Below are positions 34,001-39,403 of a stretch of 49,298 bases of DNA, in pieces; positions within the stretch are counted from its first letter, which is position 1, and each line of letters starts with the position of its first letter. The DNA is from Caenispirillum salinarum AK4. GTDB taxonomy: Bacteria > Pseudomonadota > Alphaproteobacteria > Rhodospirillales > Rhodospirillaceae. The stretch covers positions 1-49,298 of the forward strand of contig NZ_ANHY01000001.1 of assembly GCF_000315795.1 (NCBI RefSeq), written 5' to 3'. A program made the translations under genes and the position numbers. The notes beneath the pieces were generated by a model. The model saw only the letters and a program-made list of their open reading frames with translations. It was not told the DNA's origin and did no database searches.

Positions 34001-35672
34001 TGGTGACGGTCTGGTTGGTGTCGCGCGGCGTTTCGGTGTCCGTGCCGACGTCGGCGTCGCGGACGATGGCGCGCAGCTGGAAGGTGATGTCGGCGTCGGA
34101 ATGAAGATCGGTCGCCGGATCCCAGCGGACCTCCACCGCATCCAGGTTGCCCGAGATGTCCACCGGCCCGCCGGTGTCCGTGACAAGCTGCCCGCCGACG
34201 CGCAGAAGGGCGCCCTCGGGCAGGTTCTCGAGCAGCACCTGCAGGGACTCGTCGCCCAGTTCCGCGTTGACGCCGGCCGACAGGTCAAGCTGCACCCAGG
34301 TGTCCTCGGCGCCCGTCCCGGTGCCCGAAACCGACGGCGCCACCACGCCGACGTCCACGTTGATCTCGGCCGGACCGGAAACGGCGCGGTCGCCGTTGGA
34401 GTCCTCTTCCGTTTCGGCGAAGACGCGCAGGGTGAAATCGGCGGAATCGTCCTGCGGCGGCATGATGCGGACGGACTCCGCCTGCTCCGCCGTCATGGTC
34501 CAGGTGCCTGCCGCCAGAACCGTACCGTTGGCCAGCGTCACCGGCGCATCCAGCCGCGTGCCCTGGTCGAGCGTCGCGCCCGGCGGCACGTCGGTGACGT
34601 AGACCGTCAGGCTTTCCGAGCCGTCGGCATCCACCAGCGCGGCCGAGATGGACAGGTCATGCCATTCGTTCTCGGTCCCGGCGACGTCTTCGGCGTCAAG
34701 GACGGGCGCGTCGGCGACGGCCTCCACCGTGACCGTGAAATCGGTGGTGACGGTGCTGGTTTCACCGTTGACCTCGGTCGCCGTGGCCGTGACGCTGAGC
34801 GGCACTTCGCCCGAGAAGTGCTCGGGCCGGACCAGGAACAGGTCGTCCAGCTGGCCGGGCGGCACGCTCCAGGCGCCGCCGCCGAGGCTCGTGCCGACGG
34901 GCGCGCCGGTGCCGTCGGACAGCGAGAAGCCATCCGGCAGACCCGCCAGCGTCACGGTCAGCGTCTCTGTCCCGTCGATGTCGGTCAGCGCCGCCGTCAG
35001 GTCCAGGCGGATGGGCTGGTCCTCGACGCCATCCGCATCGGCGGCGGTGACGGTCGGCGTCTCGGCGACCGGATCAGGCTCGTCCTCATCCTCGCCCGCA
35101 GAGCCGTCAGCCGGTGTGTCCGCGTCCCCGGCGGGGGGCTCCGTGGCGGCGAAGGCGGGGGCGGCCGGATCGGCGCCGGGCGCCGCTTCGTCGCCGCCGC
35201 CCGTATCGTCGCCGTCGCCGGGGACGCGGTCCTCGGGACGCTCGAGGCCCGGGTCCCGCTGGCCCTCCTCGTCCTCGGCGTCGTCTTCGTCTTCCTCCTC
35301 GCCGTCGGCGGCAGGGCCCGGGCCGCGCCCGTTGTCCGGCTGCACGGCGTCGAAGTCGGCCGCCACGTTGCCGTCCGGGTCTTCCGGCGTATAGTCGCCG
35401 CCCACCACCGGGGACTGGTCGGCGACGGTCTCGCCGGGATCGGGCTGGCCGTCGAGCGTGCCCTCGAAGGTGGAGCGGCGGCCGGTCTGGACGTTGGCGT
35501 TGCCGAAGAAATCCTCCCGGCCCTGCTCGTCGCCCGCGTTGGCCGGCTGTTCGGCGCCGTCCTCCAGCGCCTCGTGACCACGGCCGTGGATGTGTAGGCC
35601 CTCGCTGGCGTCCTGCTGGCCCTGGGTGCCCTCGGCGTCCTGGTTGCCCGGATTGATGGTTTCGTCGGCCAT
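22083..35672 (-). CDS. Giant repetitive T1SS-secreted adhesin-like protein
   Basis: This is a 4529-residue, very acidic surface or secreted protein. Residues 1-200 are low-complexity Asp/Glu/Gly/Pro-rich without a Sec signal. From about residue 205 to 4290 it consists of roughly 28 Ig/cadherin-like modules of about 100-200 residues. They are recognised by recurring (T/V)D(T/A)DGSE(S/T)LT, EDxWxxL-type openings, HSDADVT/SADFDLR strands and VADAPxL linkers, and resemble the T1SS-143/BapA/SiiE class. An unrelated island occupies about residues 2470-2625. The last 240 residues are non-modular and end in DGRTVDFEDLEKINGQF, probably with the secretion signal. True RTX nonapeptide arrays are missing; only AGSDGDD near the end is similar. 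I noticed a single cysteine (near residue 3259). Export would be by the upstream ABC/HlyD genes. Confidence 0.93.
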   Translation of the reverse strand: MADETINPGNQDAEGTQGQQDASEGLHIHGRGHEALEDGAEQPANAGDEQGREDFFGNANVQTGRRSTFEGTLDGQPDPGETVADQSPVVGGDYTPEDPDGNVAADFDAVQPDNGRGPGPAADGEEEDEDDAEDEEGQRDPGLERPEDRVPGDGDDTGGGDEAAPGADPAAPAFAATEPPAGDADTPADGSAGEDEDEPDPVAETPTVTAADADGVEDQPIRLDLTAALTDIDGTETLTVTLAGLPDGFSLSDGTGAPVGTSLGGGAWSVPPGQLDDLFLVRPEHFSGEVPLSVTATATEVNGETSTVTTDFTVTVEAVADAPVLDAEDVAGTENEWHDLSISAALVDADGSESLTVYVTDVPPGATLDQGTRLDAPVTLANGTVLAAGTWTMTAEQAESVRIMPPQDDSADFTLRVFAETEEDSNGDRAVSGPAEINVDVGVVAPSVSGTGTGAEDTWVQLDLSAGVNAELGDESLQVLLENLPEGALLRVGGQLVTDTGGPVDISGNLDAVEVRWDPATDLHSDADITFQLRAIVRDADVGTDTETPRDTNQTVTNVTVDVTGVADPLTLSASGSGNEDSFGGAIAVPVTVALTDTDGSESLTGSIDLIFDGAEQGVLTGPNVTTSTDGDGNTVYSIAVDAANVSFDAATATYSVGGLVFEPETDSDNDVTFSVRATTLDSDGSTRTDTQAGQTITIDAVADAPTVAANPEIGGSESAADDAWIDVDITDLGLTDDTNESLTLYVGGVPAGGALMLNGTVLTAVDAAGIEFTGVDTANAPAPGLSGDVYALPGFDPATDRLQVRPPTNSSADFDLRLVAMSDEANGTDQGNAVERNWSATDVQVDVAVLAPEIGGTLSHTGAEGAWTALDGLQVDLPAQSAGLGEETVTITLSGDALADANIRVVDADSAVVASKTGTETSFTIPAENWDPATGALTGVEVQWKDGDRTDQLTFDLTAHVVDIDQSGDFDPAGSTYADEASATRQVTVDITAVVDAATVSADDDGTEDAGTPGVAGDGIALDPVVQLSGDASESLTGEVVLSFDAANAAAGTVVWVPATGGPADVLNANADNTEYRLDASVFVNDGSGRLTIDPAKGSLQFVPVEHFDNNDADVTYGMEITVSDGTETATFTGTGRLTIDAEADPVQITASGIGNEDSFDTVSGTYTAPIDVPVSIQLTDTDGSEDLSGTIDLVFDGAEQGELAGPNVSRSTDGDGNTVYSIAADAANVTFDAATQTYSVSGLTFAPAEHSDADVSFTVRATSADNAGSTLTTTGAGAIAVRPVADRPDLDADSVGGTESAADDAWIGLDISALNLTDTDGSESLTLYVSGVPGGGALRLDPAASGATVSTVDAADVASVGVAGGTPDLGLSGTVYKVTFDAGVDPQVVADALQVRPPADSSADFDLRLAAIASEASGTEHGNPVEQNWNTADVHVDVGVLTPTVTADAQTPGAEGTGWTPLSGLNVQVPALTDGSSEETVTLTVSGPDLADATIRDADGNPLQAVPGTANAFVVPLAAWDAATGAISGLEVRWNDPDRAGTITFDLKAHVVDGDAGETWFDALGTAFADEAEASTSVSVDILPVSDGATLSGGGVGVEDQWTALNLSWSVNDASEEVTGVSLSGLPENTIIHYPDPANAGTYLSATAGADGTVALPKDLTAAQQADVYAEWPQHLSTALETGGTVELTLSVDTAEPGASNSAASTTTDQSFTVQVFGDADAATGATDATAKTVAEDVFYEVKWGDGLDVNAALADPNAETLSFLIKPEDGAARLKIDGVDQGTAPADGWSLTYDQLSTGKIEIAGPLHWGRSDDDPTQTFKVYAVTTEADAAADDSALDGVSHPVAGGLSREGVATVHIGDLNLAAAAVADAVSFAAASVADTMLEDNGTPGTPGDGVAIAPEIQLTDTDGSESLDGYLIFESSDAALLRGALTLNGTDLTAYKVVTSGTDSANPVLDESATVAEGDTFAFRVPVSALTDDGNGGYTLSGLTFVPEEHSDADVTYTLYATTKEADNGVTQVTRTDGTIDVTAVADPVTLTTVDTGAEEADVAATGIPLSLTTGLVDADGSETLTVFLTLPANADAGTVLEQNGTALSPVTDFTAHPALPDGPDLSGTVTYAFTIQAGDDPAAVLGNLVLKPPAGVSDDLVLDVRAVTVETDVNGVPRMAQTNDTLRIDIGTDDPTLTLTGDGGFTLLEGTNYEKNPWQAVDLTADLSASIDPALADGSETLTVRLYGLPDHVAVRYAGAGPNAVQTGSDADGDYVVIPADKLSTVEFRMTKDHRDQDFTLQAKAVVEDVDVGTTMETDRTAPWGDSAESPLVTLDVNVLARADNATIKVDGDGLEDSWQQLKLNISAKDGSEDVTSVVLKGIPSDMELRFDDGTTVTDVTVNADGTAELLLAGIDLADLKHHLQFRAGLDDSTYDGGIPMHVEVTTTENGTEAGDVNPGDETHVSGKDFTLDVWGVADTPELTLNTGDGGTPPTDGLPSFNNGHAISNIVLYLDDGTGTITKVKVDNFSGGGSDWNNQLDVLNLPLDAFIDQTYNGSTLAAITVKAGGNGFNKNDPDYMGPGEGDLIIVDGSLTRSDLPVGDADTVFGNPQSAFDHLAPYSGGSGSTTANTHTETIAEDGLFTLTLNGTNGLLQAETGEHGTGDAPTSTDGSETLEFRIEPVDGDHSRLLVDGDERTLENGAWFVTYDELSGGRVQIGGVDNWHSEAGLSFNVTVVAVEADADDPDHPDATLARADGPTRQIILKIEADADIVTVDSLAAGAEDQAVAMPLDITLDDADGSEALVDYVYLVTSDPDMLAGSLNGTWTGAAADLTFFDVQLDGSGKPVVDADGVVQQAAAPTGTYAVRVPAGAFTPPDTGNGEDTYTLPGLTFTPEAHSADEVTYKVYATTRDADGSRMTTIGDGSITLKAEADAPAVTVNGDGPADAGTVVAGDEDSDIALQIAAAPVDPDSEDLTHAELSGVPDGWVVGVRETDGSFSAATDNGNGVWVLDHDRLADVVVRPPLHLNVQPADAPELTLKVTSREDGSDVSDASDTDDGVAVRTAVTTKSFKVEVDAVADAPTLTVQPEVTAEEQAVKLDILPALQDTDGSETLSLFITGDFAGGSLTGAGVTQLSATEWQVDVDHLDDLYYVPAEDYSGTVNLQVVARATENASTDPSDDVADTVVALPIIVRGVADSLDDTTGITVTAAEDEGWFDPGLAASLTTKDMVGADAVGSESIAVVLKGLPDDVEIGMTAGNEDGLRCIGTSGGQPVWAVEAGYLEHVRLRVPDDWAGRLDVPMVVTVTEADGHSTETGMTLAVDVTPEADAPRVTLSGSNVEDAPAGASFTIASVLRDVDDRAGTDSDDYAESITGITLTVADAAFLADTPDLKVVIDGVEHDPAAPITISDANATVTLTGLPDGWSKDVPVQVTVETAEGGTTATTTEDWAVPIAADADPAETFDIADGPLSSTTGAPIDLDLDVLLGDTDGSEVSHVIVTGVTDGMKLVDASGATIGHDAGGGRWIVPATDATGAVQDLRIDGAPGTAASLSVTLMVTDIDPDGGRDVWMSQAETVDVSFDAGGTGGGSSADVGPVAVTMEAVSIDEDGSFLVNATVTPSGDDVADTVVIHGLSNAVRVVSENGAFNVFALDNGDGTSDYVIPVDALGNVRVHPPADSAEDFDLTLTATARDGYWTRESDPVSVPVEIAPVTETDGSIGTGVAAGADTTEDTAGIGVELTLHQADADRSEVLAGDTLTLDTSSVPDGSVITLGSQSWQTDGSPISVSLADFGTDITAANAAFQGAGGLTLTGLAVTPPADWHGKITLGVSAQVVDTDAAGDTDTGPIAGATWDGTVPITVTPETDGASPVAVDVTRNEDEAIPLDIKVATSDLKGVDTHGSELLSVVIEGVPAGMTILGASNNGSDDGGVTNTWTVKSSVLGAMAADGALSGLQLVAPPDWSDPDGLELTVRAYQFEAGTRDVVESADTFTVIVNPVADTPFVNPQDASGTEYREVPLDLGALSADFDGSETVTVTITGAPETSTFKATLDDGSTQTWTVGASGTVVLPVTGVAALSFVGPEDLSGEVTMTVAPTATDGTDTATGAAQSFTVSLAGDADAPLLTTPAIAPSGAEDTDVALNLSASLQDLDGSESLNLIIGPAAGAAIPADTVLVTASDQLISLDQNGTFSVSQADIPGLKLRAPADWHGTLDLTVTATATEQDGDAAATQALLTVTVTAAGDAPTADVSAAADYGVNDGHTGVLKVLTGSADPLISFADVDAALDPAAAVLSGLKVSLATTDGTDGLGLSGLPISFTSTGGLATTVNGKTFGLSWDGGSQTLSFSGAGDYADYQTLAESVILTNDNGTLTAGSRTVTFTAIDGDGLESTGATDGGLDPNVEITINGDKTVSRTADDLHFHSDGRASIAGSDGDDSLTISADSFSGVSGLGGFDILTVMANSETVGDWTFAIQDDGASVTATSGDETLDIVFTDGKAMEVDTEGDLVLEDDSSGTLTFEDGRTVDFEDLEKINGQF
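30900..32245 (-). repeat. Higher-order duplication, block B (three modules)
   Basis: This block repeats the block A module order: DPVQITASGIGNEDSF, TDGDGNTVYSIAADAANVTF, GGTESAADDAWIGLDI, LQVRPPADSSADFDLRL and FDLKAHVVDGDAGE. A single unrelated module (about 32246-32690) separates it from block A. The match of order and wording implies duplication of a three-module unit. Confidence 0.75.
32690..33985 (-). repeat. Higher-order duplication, block A (three modules)
   Basis: About 430 residues beginning at DPLTLSASGSGNEDSF. They contain TDGDGNTVYSIAVDAANVSF, GGSESAADDAWIDVDI, LQVRPPTNSSADFDLRL and FDLTAHVVDIDQSGD in that order. The same order of near-identical segments recurs in block B. Edges are approximate. 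Confidence 0.75.
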
Positions 35673-35759
35673 GGTCCTGATCCCCTTCGCGGGCGCCCCA
35701 GTCCGTGGTGGCGGCGCGCCTCTTTCCCCTCGTTATTCGGTAGTGCGATCCCGGCGGTG

Positions 35760-37145
35760 TCAGCGCTCGCGGAAGGCGTGCGCCAGAGACACGTAGATCG
35801 GCTTGAGAATGTATTCCAGCAGGGTCTTTTCGCCCGTGATCACGTCCGCCTGCACCGTCATGCCGGGCAGGATGCGGTTCGCCTGCGGGTTCTCGCCAAG
35901 GTAGGGGCGGTCAAGAGAAACCATGCCCTTGTAGTAGGGCTGCCCCGACTGCTCGTCGATGTAGGTGGTGGCGGAAATGCTCTGGAGCTGGCCGTCGACG
36001 GCGCCGTAGCGCACGAAGTCGAAGCTGGACACCTTGACGGTCACCGGCTGGCCCGGCGCCACATGGCCGACGTCCCGCGTGGAGATCCGGGCCTCGACCA
36101 TCAGTTCGTCGTCCACCGGCACCACCTCCATCAACACGCCGCCGGCCGGGATGACCGTGCCGGGGTTGCGCACCTGGAGGTTCTGCACGAAGCCGGTCAC
36201 GGGTGCCGTGACCTCCAGGCGCGTCACCTGGTCTGTGGCGCGGGCCAGGGCCTCATTGACCTGCGCCAGTTCGGCGGTGACGGTGCCAAGTTCGCCGACG
36301 GCATCCTGGCGCTCCAGGGCGTCCAGGTCGGCGATACGCTCACGGAGTTCCACCAGCGCCTTCTGGGCGGTGTCGCGCTGGCCTTCCAGGCGCGACAGTT
36401 CGCTCTCGGCGGCGGCCTGTTCACGGCGAACGGCGAAGTAGCGGGTCTTGGAGGCGTGGCCCTGCTCGAACAGGGTCTTGAGCATCTGCACTTCCTCGCC
36501 GATCAGCCCGATCTGGCGCGTCACGGCCTCGATCTGGCGGCTGGCGGCGTCGGCCTCGGCTTCCTTCTGGAGGATTTCGCCCTCGATCACCTTGCGCTGG
36601 CTTTCCCACCGCGCCACGGCGGCGGCATGGATGTCGCGCTGGTCGCGGATCAGGTGGGCGTAGCGCGGGTCGGTGATGAACGAGAAGTCGGGCTCGCGGC
36701 CGGTCAGGAAGGCGCGCAGCCGTTCCTCGCGCGCCTGCAACGCCGCCTGGCGGGCGCGGATCTGGTCCTTTTCGGCGGTGGCCTGAACGGGGTCCAGGCG
36801 CGCGAGCACCTGACCGGCCTGCACCATCTGGCGTTCCTCGGCCAGCATGTCGCGGACGATGCCGCCTTCCAGGTGCTGCACCACATGGACCTTGGACTTG
36901 GGCACGACGGCACCGTTGGCGACGGCGACCTCGTCGATCTTGATCCAATGGGCCCAGACGATGAAGGCGGTGACCACGGCCGCGACGATCAGCACGGCGG
37001 CCGCCGCCAGCCAGGACATGCCCTTTTCCTCCAGCAGGACGAACTGGGCCATGTAGCGGATCTGCCGCCGCCCGCGCTTGAGCTTGCGGCTGGTTCCGGA
37101 GGGGGAGGCGGGGCCGGCAGGGGCGCCCATCGTGGTCTCGCTCAT
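35760..37145 (-). CDS. HlyD-family membrane fusion protein of a type I secretion system
   Basis: This 461-residue periplasmic adaptor bridges the inner-membrane ABC exporter and an outer-membrane channel. A short cytoplasmic N terminus precedes one membrane helix (WLAAAAVLIVAAVVTAFIVW, about residues 45-64). The first half of the lipoyl domain follows (VHVVQHLEGGIVRDMLAEE), then a long coiled coil (about 120-310, Gln/Glu/Arg/Ala-rich). After it come the second lipoyl half (APVTGFVQNLQVRNPGTVI) and the beta-barrel region ending in GMTVQADVITGEKTLLEYIL, which is characteristic of HlyD/PrtE/LapC proteins. It starts 13 bases after the stop of the C39-like-domain ABC gene and lies 87 bases before the adhesin gene. 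Confidence 0.94.
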   Translation of the reverse strand: MSETTMGAPAGPASPSGTSRKLKRGRRQIRYMAQFVLLEEKGMSWLAAAAVLIVAAVVTAFIVWAHWIKIDEVAVANGAVVPKSKVHVVQHLEGGIVRDMLAEERQMVQAGQVLARLDPVQATAEKDQIRARQAALQAREERLRAFLTGREPDFSFITDPRYAHLIRDQRDIHAAAVARWESQRKVIEGEILQKEAEADAASRQIEAVTRQIGLIGEEVQMLKTLFEQGHASKTRYFAVRREQAAAESELSRLEGQRDTAQKALVELRERIADLDALERQDAVGELGTVTAELAQVNEALARATDQVTRLEVTAPVTGFVQNLQVRNPGTVIPAGGVLMEVVPVDDELMVEARISTRDVGHVAPGQPVTVKVSSFDFVRYGAVDGQLQSISATTYIDEQSGQPYYKGMVSLDRPYLGENPQANRILPGMTVQADVITGEKTLLEYILKPIYVSLAHAFRER

Positions 37146-37158
37146 GGGTCCGAACTCG

Positions 37159-39387
37159 TCAGAAGATGCCGGGCGGCAGGCGGTCGAGCACCTGCTTGGC
37201 GGGGCCGACCGCGCGGATCTGGCCCTGGGTCATAAAAACGACCTTGTCGCACAGCTTCAGATGGCTGGGCCGGTGCGTGACAAGGAAGACGGTGGCGTGC
37301 CCGCGCACGCGGTCCAGCACTTTCATGAACTGCTGGTCGCCGACGAAATCCAGGCCGTTGGCCGGCTCGTCGAACAGCATGACGGGCGCGCGCTTGAGGT
37401 AGGCACGGGCCAGCGACAGGCGCTGGCGCAGGTTGGACGGCAGCTGGGTGGACTTGCCGTCGCCGATGCGGGTGTCGAAGCCCTGGGGCAGGGCGTCGAT
37501 GTCCTCCAGGCAGCCGGCTTCGGCGGAGGCCCAACGCAGTTCCCGATCCGACGCCGTGGGCTCGGCCAGGCGCAGGTTCTGGGCGATGGTGCCGAAGAAC
37601 AGCTCGCACTGCTGGGGCACGTAGGCGATCGCCCGGCGCAGGTCGACCGGGTCGATCTGGCGGATGTCGATGTCGTCCAGCCGCACGCCGCCAGCCTGCG
37701 GCCGATACATGCCGAGGATCAGTTTCAGCAGCGTCGACTTGCCCGAGCCGTTGGGGCCGATGACGCCGATGATCTCGCCGGGCTCGGCCGTCAGGTTGAC
37801 GCCGAACAGGGCCGGGTCGCTCTCGGCAACGTAGCGCATGGAGACGTTGGAGAAGGTCACCTTGCCCTTGTGGCGGCGCTCGGCAGAGGCCTCGGCGTCG
37901 GAGCGGGTTTCCGGCGCCAGCTGCATCAGGCGGTTGATCTGGCGCACGGAGTCGCGCATGCGCTCGATCTGGGTCAGGGTGGTGAAGCCGGTCTGCAACG
38001 GCCGCAGCACCCACCACACCAGCATCATCGAGGCGATCAGCCCGCCGACGGTCATGGACCCGTCCAGCACGCGCGTCACGCCCCACGACAGGACCACCAG
38101 GCCGGTGGTGACGATGATTGCCTGCGCCAGACCGCCCGCGATGGTGTTCAGGCGGCTGGAGCGGTTGCCCTTCAGCGCCGCCTCGGCGGAAATCTCGCGG
38201 TAGCGGTCGATCCAGATGTCGGTCGCCCCGGTGTCGCGGATGGCGGACAGCCGCGAGAACGTCTCCACCAGGAATTCCTGCCGGCGCGAGCCCGCCTTGC
38301 CGGCGTCGGCGACGGCGCGGCGCATGCGCGGACGCAACAGCAGGCCCAGCGCCACGAACAGCACCACCCCGGCCACCGGCACCACGGCCAGCGGACCGCC
38401 CAGCAGCGCCATCACGAACAGGAACACCAGGGCGAAGGGGATTTCGAAGATCACGGTCGCCAGCGGGCCCGTGAAGAACTCCCGCACCACCTCGAAGTCC
38501 TTCAGGCGGGCGACCTGCGAGGAGATGTTCGCCATTTCGGTGTACGGCGGCGGCAGGCCCACCAGGCGCTGGAAGACTGCCTTGCCGAGAATGTGGTCCA
38601 CGCGGGCGCCGATGTAGGCGATCATGTGGGCGCGCAGGCCGCGCAGCATGTAGTCGCCGAGAAGCGCGATCCCGACGCCGATCACCATGGCCGTCAGCAG
38701 TTCCATTGAGCCGGTGGCGACCACCTTGTCGTAGGTGGCCATGATGAACAGCGGCACCGACAGCGCCAGCACGTTGCACACCAGGCTGACCACCAGGGCC
38801 CGGACCACCAGCGGGCGGAAGCGGCGGACCACTTCTCCGACGAAATTGGCGCCGGTGCTCTGGGCCACGTTTCCGGCCGCGGCCGCGGCCTCGTCATGGG
38901 TTTCGCGCGTGAACACGTAGATCCGGCCCGAGCCCGAAGGGCGGGTCAGCGTGCGGCTTTCGCCGGTGGTCGGGTCATAGAGCGTCACCGCGCCTGCGGC
39001 GTCGATGGCGGTCACCACCTGCGCCATGCCCCGGTCGGGCAGGAAGAGACAGGGTGCCAGGCGCGGGTCGAGGTGGCGCAGGCTCAGGCGCAGCGACCGC
39101 GACGACCATCCCAGATTCGCCATGACGTTCAGGAAGTCCGTCAGGTCAAGCTGGTCGGCGAAGTGGGGCAGGGCCTCGGACACGCGGCGGGCGTCGCCGT
39201 CCCATTGCAGGGCGTCGAGCAGCGGCAGCAGGCAACCGGCCAGATCGGTGACGGCGCGGAACCCGCCCAGTTCGCCGGACGCGATCTGGTCGGTGGACAG
39301 GCGTGCGCGGTCGAGAGGCTTGTCCCAGGCGATGTCGGCGAAATCATCGGGGGCGGCCAGGGCGGCGGCGTCGGCGGGGGTGGTCAT
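37159..39387 (-). CDS. Type I secretion ABC exporter with C39-like N-terminal domain
   Basis: This 742-residue exporter half has three parts. The N-terminal 150 residues look like a degenerate C39 peptidase-like domain: the catalytic Cys and His are not visible, though LYDPTTGE retains the Asp-Pro. Next comes a six-helix ABC membrane domain (about 165-460), then an ATPase domain with Walker A GPNGSGKS, a Q-loop in YVPQQCELF, Walker B VMLFDEPANGLD and an H-loop in VTHRPS. The ABC signature is not LSGGQ but LPSNLRQRL. ATG 39387 has GGAGGA 8 bases upstream and lies 16 bases after the stop of the other ABC gene. It probably pairs with that neighbour to export the giant adhesin, the C39-like part holding the unfolded substrate. 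LapB/LssB-type is the nearest known group. Confidence 0.92.
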   Translation of the reverse strand: MTTPADAAALAAPDDFADIAWDKPLDRARLSTDQIASGELGGFRAVTDLAGCLLPLLDALQWDGDARRVSEALPHFADQLDLTDFLNVMANLGWSSRSLRLSLRHLDPRLAPCLFLPDRGMAQVVTAIDAAGAVTLYDPTTGESRTLTRPSGSGRIYVFTRETHDEAAAAAGNVAQSTGANFVGEVVRRFRPLVVRALVVSLVCNVLALSVPLFIMATYDKVVATGSMELLTAMVIGVGIALLGDYMLRGLRAHMIAYIGARVDHILGKAVFQRLVGLPPPYTEMANISSQVARLKDFEVVREFFTGPLATVIFEIPFALVFLFVMALLGGPLAVVPVAGVVLFVALGLLLRPRMRRAVADAGKAGSRRQEFLVETFSRLSAIRDTGATDIWIDRYREISAEAALKGNRSSRLNTIAGGLAQAIIVTTGLVVLSWGVTRVLDGSMTVGGLIASMMLVWWVLRPLQTGFTTLTQIERMRDSVRQINRLMQLAPETRSDAEASAERRHKGKVTFSNVSMRYVAESDPALFGVNLTAEPGEIIGVIGPNGSGKSTLLKLILGMYRPQAGGVRLDDIDIRQIDPVDLRRAIAYVPQQCELFFGTIAQNLRLAEPTASDRELRWASAEAGCLEDIDALPQGFDTRIGDGKSTQLPSNLRQRLSLARAYLKRAPVMLFDEPANGLDFVGDQQFMKVLDRVRGHATVFLVTHRPSHLKLCDKVVFMTQGQIRAVGPAKQVLDRLPPGIF

Positions 39388-39403
39388 GATTGCGATCCTC
39401 CGC

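Larger units (their letters stand above)
22960..35060 (-). repeat. Array of Ig/cadherin-like coding repeats
   Basis: This stretch encodes the tandem modules of the giant adhesin. Typical plus-strand traces are repeated versions of 'gac/gag ccgtcggtgtc' (from DTDGSE) and 'gtcggc(g)acggc' (from VADA). Sequence identity between modules is low at DNA level apart from the two blocks listed below, so the array is old and diversified. The boundaries are approximate. Confidence 0.8.

Noticed and set aside
22960-35060. Regularly spaced repeats resembling a CRISPR array
   Set aside because: The repeats are imperfect, in frame, about 300-600 bases apart and encode protein modules; there are no constant short repeats with unique spacers and no cas genes.
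30090-35597. 1835-codon plus-strand ORF opposite the giant adhesin
   Set aside because: It is the antisense shadow of a GC-rich, stop-poor repeat gene. It has no ribosome-binding site, no domain, and a His/Gly/Val/Arg-rich product typical of reverse frames.
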